DNA of 9,149 nt from positions 1 through 9,149 of the forward strand of contig JAEYYP010000392.1 of the NCBI GenBank assembly GCA_023428425.1, written 5' to 3'. Shown here piece by piece: positions 1 through 6,288 of this stretch. Each line of letters starts with the position of its first letter. Position 1 is the first letter of the stretch. The position numbers were made by a program, and so were the translations under genes. The notes below the pieces were generated by a model. The model was not told the DNA's origin. It saw only the letters and a program-made list of their open reading frames with translations, and did no database searches. The stretch comes from Pseudomonadota bacterium. GTDB taxonomy: Bacteria; Pseudomonadota; Alphaproteobacteria; Rhizobiales; Devosiaceae.

Positions 1-164
1 CTTACCACCGGCCCGCCGCTCAGGCGGCGTTCGATGGAGTCTCGGGCGCCCTTGGCGAACTCCTCGGTCCGGTAGGGACCCCACTCGATCTGCTGCCCAT
101 CCACATAGGCATAGAAGTACCAGTTGCCGTCCCGCTGGTCCGGGCCAAACACACGCTGCGTCAC
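1..164 (-). CDS. Small hypothetical protein, 3' end outside the window
   Basis: The minus strand reads an open frame from a GTG at 164 to the window edge, giving 54 residues with no stop. The protein begins MTQRVFGPDQRDGNWYFYAY and continues hydrophilic, with aromatic residues (NWYFYAYVDG, then EWGPY) and a basic, probably helical end (FAKGARDSIERRLSGG). I chose this GTG because AGGGA lies 7 nt upstream. Another in-frame GTG 15 nt upstream has no visible ribosome site, and an in-frame TAG lies just before it. I see no signal peptide or membrane segment and do not recognise a family. It is co-directional with the phosphodiesterase gene, which ends 82 nt upstream, so it could be read through from that operon or have its own promoter. 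The function is unknown. Confidence 0.6.
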   Translation of the reverse strand, partial: MTQRVFGPDQRDGNWYFYAYVDGQQIEWGPYRTEEFAKGARDSIERRLSGGPVV

Positions 165-246
165 AGACGAATCCCTCACTCGCGATCGAGTCTAGGGTCG
201 GGACCATCCCCGTGACATTCACATTTGACGTGTTTGTATAAGCACT

Positions 247-1083
247 TCAGCGGATAAGCGCCGCCATACCCTCGGGATCGTCGGTGGTGATCTGGTCGAC
301 CTTCAGCCCGAGCAGCCGCTCGACCACAGGCACCGTATCCGCATCTGCCACCTTGATCGTCCAGGCATCGATGCGCTTGCCGTGGCGGTGGAACGCCGCG
401 ACGATATCGTAGCCGGCATCGGCGGACATCGTCACGATCTGCCAGGCGAGATAGATCATCTCGGCCTTCGGCGAGGCCGCGACCGCGTCACTTACGAAGC
501 CATCGAGCCTGCCAGCCGCGAGCGCTGCGCCGAACACGTCTTCGTCGCTGGGATCGAACCCCGCCAGCATGCCCGGCACCTCGCCGGTGAGCATGTCGAC
601 CGCCTTGGCATTTCCCGACGAGACGATGAAGTTGCGAGCAAAGGGCGTCGTTGCGCGCCGGAAGTTCGCGAGCAATGCAGGCGTGAGCGCCGTATCGTCT
701 TCCTTGAAATCGAGCTGGAGCAGTGAGTCCGGGTGCACTCCGGCGTTTGCCATCAGGGCGCAGAGGTCATCGAGCAGCATCACCTTGTCGGCGATCGGCC
801 GGCCCTCGTTGTCGCGGAGGTGCAGGTCACGCAGCACGGCCGACGGCGTCTCGCGCACGAGGCCGGTACCAGTGGTTTCTTCCTCGAGCGAGAAGTTGTG
901 CAGCACGGCGAAATTGTCGTCGGCGGTGACGACGAGATCGACTTCGACACTGGCACCCGCCTGCATGCCCTCGATGATCCGGCGTCCGGTGAACACCGGG
1001 TCGGTGACTGTCCTGCGGGCACGATGCCACTTGAAGAACGTGCGGTGGCCCGCCCGGGTCACCGAGATCGGCGCGTCGGTCAT
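247..1083 (-). CDS. Glycerophosphodiester phosphodiesterase family protein (UgpQ/GlpQ-type, divergent)
   Basis: This 278-residue protein has no signal peptide, so it is probably cytoplasmic like UgpQ. GDPD enzymes hydrolyse glycerophosphodiesters to glycerol 3-phosphate and an alcohol, using a TIM barrel, two catalytic histidines and a divalent metal. Visible family landmarks are H13-R14, the ExD pair E47-D49, H62 followed by a TTGTG stretch (70-74), the LQLDFK strand (122-127), W241 in the DAWTI strand, and the terminal ITTDDP (265-270). Several positions deviate: the usual HRG...PENT loop is replaced by a basic segment (residues 15-36), HD is HN at 62-63, and the third acidic metal ligand, normally Glu, is D125. 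It starts 7 nt after the ATPase stop, with GGAG inside the end of that gene, so it is the last gene of the transporter operon. That context suggests it cleaves an imported phosphodiester. Family assignment is firm; the substrate is not. Confidence 0.87.
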   Translation of the reverse strand: MTDAPISVTRAGHRTFFKWHRARRTVTDPVFTGRRIIEGMQAGASVEVDLVVTADDNFAVLHNFSLEEETTGTGLVRETPSAVLRDLHLRDNEGRPIADKVMLLDDLCALMANAGVHPDSLLQLDFKEDDTALTPALLANFRRATTPFARNFIVSSGNAKAVDMLTGEVPGMLAGFDPSDEDVFGAALAAGRLDGFVSDAVAASPKAEMIYLAWQIVTMSADAGYDIVAAFHRHGKRIDAWTIKVADADTVPVVERLLGLKVDQITTDDPEGMAALIR

Positions 1084-1090
1084 GGAAAGG

Positions 1091-2125
1091 TCAGCTCCGG
1101 TAGGCGACCTGGTTGTCGCGATAAACCGCCAACGCCCGTGGGGCGAGAGATGCGAGTTGCACCCGGTTCCAATCGCGCGCGTCGGGCACCGTCGCCTTTA
1201 GGCGGAAGCCGTCCGGCAGCTCGAGATCGACGATGGCGTGGGCGCCGTAGTCGGTCACCCGGTGAATACGGGCGTCGGACGCGTCGGTCGAGGGGGTTAT
1301 GGTCAGCGCTTCCGGGCGCACCGCAACGGTAGCCGGGCCGTCGGCGATCGGCAGCGGCAGGTGGAAGCCGGGGCGCTTGAACTGTCCGCCGGACACCTGG
1401 CCCTCGATCAGGTTCATGGTGCCGATGAAGCCGGCGACGAACGGCGTCTGCGGCTCGCGGTAGAGCATGTCTGGCGCGGCGACCTGCTCGATCTTGCCAT
1501 CGCGCATCACCACGATGCGGTCGGCCATCGAGAGCGCCTCGTCCTGGCCGTGGGTAACGAACAAGGTTGTGATGCCGAGCCGCTGCTGGATGTCGCGGAC
1601 CTCCTCGCGCAGGCGTTCCCGCAGATGCTGGTCGAGCGAGGCGAAGGGCTCGTCGAGCAACAGGATCTTGGGCTCCAGCACCAGCGAGCGTGCCAGCGCC
1701 ACGCGCTGCTGCTGGCCGCCGGACAACTGGTTGGTGGCGCGATGGCCGAAGCCGCCGAGACCGACCAGTTCAAGCACAGCCTCCACCTTGCGCTTGATCT
1801 CGTCGGCTGGCAGCCGACGCAGCTTGAGGCCGAAGGCGAGGTTCTTGAATACGTTCATGTGGGTCCAGAGCGCGTGGCTCTGGAACACCATGCCGGTCGG
1901 CCGCTTCTCGGGCGGCACACGAGTCACGTCCTCGCCGTCGATGGCGACGACACCGGCGCTCGGGGTCTCGAACCCGCCGACCATGCGGAGCAGGGTGGAC
2001 TTCCCCGAACCGGACGGCCCCAGCAGGCAGACGAGTTCGCCGTCGCCGACCGTCAGGTTGAACCTGTCGACCGCCACGGTGGTCGAGAACACCTTGCTCA
2101 CGTCCTTGATGTCGAGGACTGCCAT
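1091..2125 (-). CDS. ABC importer ATP-binding subunit (PotA/UgpC type)
   Basis: This 344-residue ATPase energises the importer encoded just upstream. All nucleotide-binding landmarks are present: Walker A GPSGSGKST (36-44), Q-loop Q82, signature LSGGQ (134-138), Walker B LLLDEP with D158-E159, a D-loop SLD, and the switch histidine H192. The switch reads THGQDEA, where most of the family has THDQ. After about residue 240 there is a TOBE-like regulatory domain with the typical VRPEALTI strand (about 268-275). Length and domain order match the polyamine, iron and glycerol-phosphate ATPases (PotA, FbpC, UgpC), which cannot be separated by sequence reading alone. The ATG is 9 nt after the second permease, with AAGG about 5 nt upstream, and the phosphodiesterase follows after 7 nt. 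The role as import ATPase is secure; the transported substrate is unknown. Confidence 0.95.
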   Translation of the reverse strand: MAVLDIKDVSKVFSTTVAVDRFNLTVGDGELVCLLGPSGSGKSTLLRMVGGFETPSAGVVAIDGEDVTRVPPEKRPTGMVFQSHALWTHMNVFKNLAFGLKLRRLPADEIKRKVEAVLELVGLGGFGHRATNQLSGGQQQRVALARSLVLEPKILLLDEPFASLDQHLRERLREEVRDIQQRLGITTLFVTHGQDEALSMADRIVVMRDGKIEQVAAPDMLYREPQTPFVAGFIGTMNLIEGQVSGGQFKRPGFHLPLPIADGPATVAVRPEALTITPSTDASDARIHRVTDYGAHAIVDLELPDGFRLKATVPDARDWNRVQLASLAPRALAVYRDNQVAYRS

Positions 2126-2134
2126 GAGAACCTT

Positions 2135-2956
2135 TCAGCCGCCGAAGCCGCGGGCAAAGCTGCCCGACGAGATCACGCGGCGCGCGAACAGAAGTGCGAC
2201 GAAGCTCGGAATCCACAACAGCACGGACAGCACCGCGCCATACTGGATCACCGGCTGGTTGTTGATGAAGCTGATCATCAGCACCGGCATGGTGCGGATC
2301 TGCGGGGCGCCGATCAGCCAGGCGCCCTCGGTCTCGTAGAACGTGCCGACGAAGCTCAGGAGGATCGCCGCAGCGATGGTCGGTCCGGCCTGGGGCAGGG
2401 TGATCGACCAGAATACCCGGGCGGGCGAGGCGCCGACATCGCGAGCCGCTTCCTCCATCCGCCGGTCGACCGACTGGAAGGCGGCCACCGGGATCCAGAT
2501 CATGAACAGCAGCGTGCCCACCAGCTGGATCAGCACCACGCCCCAGAAGGTACCGATGAGGTTGAGCTGGAGGAAGATGGCGGCGATCGCCACCAGCAGG
2601 CCGAACTTGGGGAAGGCATGGCCGGCGAGGAACGAGAAGAACAGGATGCTGCGACCCGGAAAGTCGAGCCGGGCGAAGGCATAGGCGGCCGGCAGGCAGA
2701 TCAGCGCCGAGAGCAGGGTGACGACGGTGGCGAGCGTCAGGCTCATGGTGATCGACGACCACACATCTGCGCGCGACAGCGTCGCGTTCCAGAACCTGAG
2801 CCCGAACTCCTGCGGGATGACCGATGGATAGCGCCAGACATTGGTCACCGACCAGGTGAACACCACCAGCAGCGGCAAGACGATGACGATCGACAGCAGG
2901 GCGGCAAACCCGATGCCGACCCAGTCAGTCCGCTTTTCGACGAGGACACGCGCCAT
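2135..2956 (-). CDS. ABC importer permease subunit 2 (PotC-like)
   Basis: This inner-membrane protein of 273 residues has about six hydrophobic segments, the first near residues 14-36. The cytoplasmic EAA loop that docks the ATPase is clear: EEAARDVGASPARVFWSITL in the second half. It belongs to the binding-protein-dependent permeases of the PotC/ModB type and pairs with the permease just upstream. I chose the ATG at 2956 because GGAG lies 6 nt upstream and the ATG overlaps the upstream stop as TGATG. A GTG one codon earlier (2959) is in frame but only 3 nt from that ribosome site. The overlap implies translational coupling between the two permeases. The substrate cannot be read from the sequence. 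Confidence 0.93.
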   Translation of the reverse strand: MARVLVEKRTDWVGIGFAALLSIVIVLPLLVVFTWSVTNVWRYPSVIPQEFGLRFWNATLSRADVWSSITMSLTLATVVTLLSALICLPAAYAFARLDFPGRSILFFSFLAGHAFPKFGLLVAIAAIFLQLNLIGTFWGVVLIQLVGTLLFMIWIPVAAFQSVDRRMEEAARDVGASPARVFWSITLPQAGPTIAAAILLSFVGTFYETEGAWLIGAPQIRTMPVLMISFINNQPVIQYGAVLSVLLWIPSFVALLFARRVISSGSFARGFGG

Positions 2957-3834
2957 CACGGACTCCGGTTCTTGGCGACGGAGCGGACGTAGAACAGTCC
3001 GAACACGATACAGAAGCCGAAGGCGATGACTGCCTGCGTGATGGCCATGACTGGATCATTCAGGTCGCGGAAGGTGCGCTGCATGAACGGTCCCATCATT
3101 TCGGGCGCGGCGGGGCCTAGCACGTAGGGCAGGGTGAAGGCCGAGAAGAGGCCCAGAACCGTGAAGCTGATGGCGACGAGGATGGAGTTGGAAATGCGCG
3201 GCAGGATGATGTGCCAGAAGGTGGCAAAGCGCCCGGCCCCGACATCGCGCGCCGCCTCGATGGCCTGGTTGGAAACGTTGCCGAGTCCGGAGACGAGGAT
3301 GAGGACGGTGAGCGGGATGTTGTCCCAGACCAGCCCGATCACCGGCCCCCACGGCGTCAGGTAGGGCGAGCGAATCTTGGGGAGGCTCACCGCATTGAGG
3401 AGCAGGTCGACGGTGCCGTTAGGGCCCAGAACGCGAATGAACGCGTAGCTCAGGATGATCGAGGGCACGAACATCGGAAAGATCGCGAGGCCCTGCACGT
3501 AGGCCGCGAGCTTGCCGGTGGAAAAGCGCAGGTAGAGCGCGATGGGAATGCAGATCAGCAGCAGGAGCGCCGCGCAGACCGCCGTCGTCCACAGCGTCAC
3601 GTAGAGGTTGTTGAGGCTGTATTGATCGGAGAAGAAGAAGCGGTAGGTCTCGAGCGAAAAGCTCGAACCGGTGCCGCCATCATTCCTGATCCAGACCGTC
3701 CGCCACACGGCGGATATGATCGGCCAGATCACCATCCAGCAGACCAGGAACACCGGAATGGCCACCAGCAGGAGGCCCGAAAGCCCCCTGCCGGTCTTCT
3801 TTCCGACGATGTCGCTCGCCGGCGTCAGGCTCAC
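2956..3834 (-). CDS. ABC importer permease subunit 1 (PotB-like)
   Basis: This 292-residue inner-membrane permease has a short basic cytoplasmic N-terminus, a first transmembrane segment at about residues 19-43, a periplasmic stretch of about 30 residues, and then further hydrophobic segments. The EAA loop reads IEAARDVGAGRFATFWHIIL, where the ATPase couples. Size and layout fit PotB-type subunits that form a heterodimer with a PotC-type partner, encoded next. The start is GTG; its first four bases (GTGA) contain the stop of the solute-binding protein, so the two genes overlap by 4 nt and are probably translationally coupled. No strong ribosome site is visible before the GTG, which fits coupling. 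Confidence 0.93.
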   Translation of the reverse strand: MSLTPASDIVGKKTGRGLSGLLLVAIPVFLVCWMVIWPIISAVWRTVWIRNDGGTGSSFSLETYRFFFSDQYSLNNLYVTLWTTAVCAALLLLICIPIALYLRFSTGKLAAYVQGLAIFPMFVPSIILSYAFIRVLGPNGTVDLLLNAVSLPKIRSPYLTPWGPVIGLVWDNIPLTVLILVSGLGNVSNQAIEAARDVGAGRFATFWHIILPRISNSILVAISFTVLGLFSAFTLPYVLGPAAPEMMGPFMQRTFRDLNDPVMAITQAVIAFGFCIVFGLFYVRSVAKNRSP

Positions 3835-4982
3835 GCGTTGCGGTCCACGTTCGGGGCCACGTTGCGATACCAGCCGTCGTTGATCGCCTTTTCCCAGTCA
3901 CCGCCCGGGAAGGACGGGATGGTGGTCGGGATGACGTCGGCGTATTTCTGGCGCAGGTCCTGGCTGACGTAGTCCCACTGCACGCCGGGGAAGCCGCCGA
4001 GCTCGCTGAGGACTGCCGACTGGATCTCTTCGGAGAGCACGAAGTCGACCAGCTTGATGGCGAGGTCCTTGTTGACGCCGTTGGCCAGCACGACCGAGCG
4101 CGAGAAGCCGCCGGGCAGCGCCAGGTCCTGCAGCTGGACGAGACCGGTGGTCTCGGGCAGCACCCCGGTGTTGATCGCCGAGATCGTCTGGTCGGACCAG
4201 GCCGGGATCATGGTGACGGCACCCTGGCCGAGCAGCTGCAGCGACGGGGTGTTGCCGCCGGTATAGGCGCCACCGTCAAACAGCGAGCTCGAGATGTCCT
4301 TGAGGATGTCCCAGGCCGGCGTCAGGGCCTTCTCGGCCGCCTCGGCGGTGAAGTTCGACGTCGTGAACGCCGACGGGTCCTTGCCGTTCGCCTCGTAGAT
4401 GGCGCGACGGACGAAGTTACCACCCGAACCACCCTTGTCGGGACGGTTGTAGATGAACTGGCCCGGGTTCGCCTTGATCCAGGCGACGAGGTCGGCCCAG
4501 CTCTTCGGGGCGTTGGCCGGGTCGAGCTTGGTGGTGTCGTAGGCCAGCAGAACCTGCGAACCGCGGTAGGGCACCGAATACTCGGTGTCGATGCCGAGCG
4601 GGTTGACCTTCGACCAGTTCGACAGGCCGGCTTCCTTGAGGTTCACGTAGAGCCCGGCCTCGATGGCGCCGGCCGGCAGGCGCGGCTCGCCGGATTCGAA
4701 GTAGTCGGCCTGCGGATCGGTGCCGGTCTGCATGGCGGCGAGAGCGCGGTCGGCGATCGCCAGCTGGCCGGCGCCGTCACCGGCGTCGACGAGGTTGAGG
4801 GTCACGCCAGGATTGGCGGCCTCGAACTTCGGCTTCACGATGTTGGTCCAGAAGTCGAGGATGTTGGTGTCCGACGAGGTGTACCAGTCGATCACGCCGG
4901 GGGCGGCTAAGGCCATCCGCGGCAGAAGCACCATGCCGGCGGCAGCGCCACCGACGGAAAGCATGAACGCACGACGTTTCAT
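3831..4982 (-). CDS. Periplasmic extracellular solute-binding protein of an ABC importer
   Basis: This 383-residue binding protein would capture the substrate in the periplasm and deliver it to the two permeases encoded just downstream. The N-terminus is a signal peptide: basic MKRRAFML, a hydrophobic Ala/Gly/Val/Leu core (9-20), and a likely cleavage after ALA at 24-26. The RRAFML stretch resembles a twin-arginine (Tat) motif. The mature part starts with a strand reading VIDWYTSSD and shows the usual two-lobe pattern with many aromatic and acidic residues. It resembles the PotD/AfuA/YnjB type (polyamine, iron, hexose-phosphate binders), but I cannot name the ligand. The ATG at 4982 has AGGGAGA about 6 nt upstream; an upstream in-frame start at 5078 would put a charged tail before the signal peptide and is rejected. 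It is the first gene of the operon and ends in a 4-nt overlap with permease 1. Confidence 0.93.
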   Translation of the reverse strand: MKRRAFMLSVGGAAAGMVLLPRMALAAPGVIDWYTSSDTNILDFWTNIVKPKFEAANPGVTLNLVDAGDGAGQLAIADRALAAMQTGTDPQADYFESGEPRLPAGAIEAGLYVNLKEAGLSNWSKVNPLGIDTEYSVPYRGSQVLLAYDTTKLDPANAPKSWADLVAWIKANPGQFIYNRPDKGGSGGNFVRRAIYEANGKDPSAFTTSNFTAEAAEKALTPAWDILKDISSSLFDGGAYTGGNTPSLQLLGQGAVTMIPAWSDQTISAINTGVLPETTGLVQLQDLALPGGFSRSVVLANGVNKDLAIKLVDFVLSEEIQSAVLSELGGFPGVQWDYVSQDLRQKYADVIPTTIPSFPGGDWEKAINDGWYRNVAPNVDRNA

Positions 4983-5050
4983 CGATTGTCTCCCTGGGTT
5001 CGCCGTCAGGATATCCCGCGGCTGGTCAATCTCTCGCTGACCGTGCGGCA

Positions 5051-5078
5051 AGACTAGTCCGAGCCCGGCCGCTGGCAA
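5051..5078 (-). promoter_or_regulatory. Candidate promoter of the transporter operon
   Basis: On the minus strand TTGCCA (5073-5078) is followed after 16 nt by TAGTCT (5051-5056), a weak match to the alphaproteobacterial sigma-70 pattern (TTGAC, 17 nt, CTATAT). It would leave a leader of about 60 nt before the solute-binding protein. It sits just downstream of the inverted repeat at 5085-5104. Only its position and a loose match support it. Apart from this and the repeat, I see nothing clear in the rest of the 4983-5214 gap. Confidence 0.25.
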
Positions 5079-5084
5079 GCGAAA

Positions 5085-5104
5085 AATGGAACAGAAATTC
5101 CATT
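5085..5104. promoter_or_regulatory. Perfect inverted repeat matching the IolR (RpiR-family) operator GGAA-N6-TTCC
   Basis: The plus strand reads AATGGAA, then CAGAAA, then TTCCATT: two 7-bp arms in perfect inverted symmetry around a 6-bp spacer. The core GGAA (5088-5091), six bases, TTCC (5098-5101) is exactly the palindrome reported for the inositol-catabolism repressor IolR of Sinorhizobium meliloti. It is an AT-rich island in GC-rich DNA, in the only sizeable gap before the transporter operon, about 100 nt upstream of its first start codon. The symmetry is seen directly; that an RpiR-type repressor binds here is inferred. Confidence 0.55.
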
Positions 5105-5214
5105 GTGACGACGATCGCCTGAATCGTTCCGTACGCCGTCAGCGCGCATAAACCGCACTTGCATGACACCTGCGTGACGGCGACAGCGCCCGGCAACTGG
5201 CGGAAGTTCGTGGC

Positions 5215-6288
5215 CTACGCGTGCAAAAAGTGCCGTCCGACTTCGGCAAACAACCGAAGATCGGCGAGCGAATCCTCGAGTGTCGTCTTGGGCTTCTCGC
5301 CGGTGGTGACGGCCCGGTGGAAAGCATCGAGCTCGATCCGGAAAGCATCCTCGTAGAACGGCCCGATGATCTCGGTGCCGGTACTGCTGCGGTCCGAAGT
5401 GGTGATTTCGAGTCGCGTCGGCAGGTTTCGGATATAGGGGGTGTCGTAACTGATCTTGAAGTGCTGGTTCATGGTCAGCACCTCGATGCCCGCGTCGAAC
5501 CGGGCGACATCGTGGATCACCGCCTCGTAGAGCGCAGTGAAGTGTCCATAGTCGAACATCACCAGCACGTTCTCGCCCCGATGCTGCCGGGCCGCCGCAA
5601 CCTTGAGCGGCGACCCGAAGAGTTCGCACATGGCCGAGAAGGAATGCGACGAAAGCCCGGTCAGCACCTGATAGGCGCGCAACTGGTCGGCCGTGGCCGA
5701 TTCGCCCATCACCGAGCGGAGCAGGGTCTGTGTCCTCGTCCGCCCCTCGCTGATCGCGGCCTCCGGCACATCGTTGGGGACGAACAGGTGGCGCGTCTGG
5801 TCGACGAAGAACTGGCTCTCGCGGATCAGGTCGCGTATACGCACATGGCGAATTTCGCTCCGTTCAGGCAGGCGCGCCTTCAGCGCCGTGAAGGGGGGTG
5901 CGAACCGGCGCATGTAGCCGACGAACACCACCTTGGAGTTGGTGCGGTTCAGCGCGACGATCGGTTCGAGCTCTGCCGCGGTGAGCGCCGCGGGCTTCTC
6001 GATGAACACGTGCTTGCCCGCCCGGATCGCGGCCTCCAGCAGCGGCGCGTGGAGGAAGTCCGGAGTGAGGATCATCACCGCATCGAGGTTCGGATCCGCG
6101 ATGAGCTCGGCCGCCGAGCCGTGGATGGTGGGCACCGAGTAGCGCCTCGCCACGTAGGCGGCGAGGCCGCGGCTGACATCGGTGACGGCCGCGATCGCGT
6201 AGCGCGCATCGTCCGCCAGCAGCGGCAGGTGCATCAGTTGGGCGACTTCGCCGAGGCCGATCAGGCCGATCCTCACCGGCGCGCTCAT
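5215..6288 (-). CDS. Gfo/Idh/MocA-family NAD(P)-dependent oxidoreductase
   Basis: This 357-residue cytoplasmic protein has the two-domain layout of glucose-fructose oxidoreductase and inositol 2-dehydrogenase. The N-terminal Rossmann fold carries the dinucleotide motif GLGEVA (11-16), the strand AVMILTPDFLH (70-80), and the conserved EKP with catalytic-type lysine K98. GYMRRF (124-129) opens the second domain. The usual DxxxHxxD catalytic segment before the LxG turn reads as G211, H215 and S218, so the histidine is kept but both aspartates are missing. A longer than usual segment (about 148-205) precedes it. The start ATG overlaps the stop of the IolE-like gene (ATGA), so the two are coupled. 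Context suggests oxidation of a sugar or cyclitol, or an intermediate of one. I cannot say whether it is an inositol dehydrogenase. Confidence 0.9.
   Translation of the reverse strand: MSAPVRIGLIGLGEVAQLMHLPLLADDARYAIAAVTDVSRGLAAYVARRYSVPTIHGSAAELIADPNLDAVMILTPDFLHAPLLEAAIRAGKHVFIEKPAALTAAELEPIVALNRTNSKVVFVGYMRRFAPPFTALKARLPERSEIRHVRIRDLIRESQFFVDQTRHLFVPNDVPEAAISEGRTRTQTLLRSVMGESATADQLRAYQVLTGLSSHSFSAMCELFGSPLKVAAARQHRGENVLVMFDYGHFTALYEAVIHDVARFDAGIEVLTMNQHFKISYDTPYIRNLPTRLEITTSDRSSTGTEIIGPFYEDAFRIELDAFHRAVTTGEKPKTTLEDSLADLRLFAEVGRHFLHA

Noticed and set aside
210..222. CRP-like GTGA-CAT-TCAC element between the phosphodiesterase and the small gene
   Set aside because: The spacer is 3 nt instead of 6, and arms this short are expected by chance.
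1238..2992. Long plus-strand open frame (584 codons) antisense to the ATPase and second permease
   Set aside because: It is the mirror of two clearly real minus-strand genes; its product is rich in His, Arg, Gln and Asp with no motif, typical of an antisense shadow in GC-rich DNA.
4983..5078. Upstream start of the solute-binding protein at 5078
   Set aside because: It would place a charged 32-residue tail before an obvious signal peptide; ATG 4982 has a strong ribosome site.
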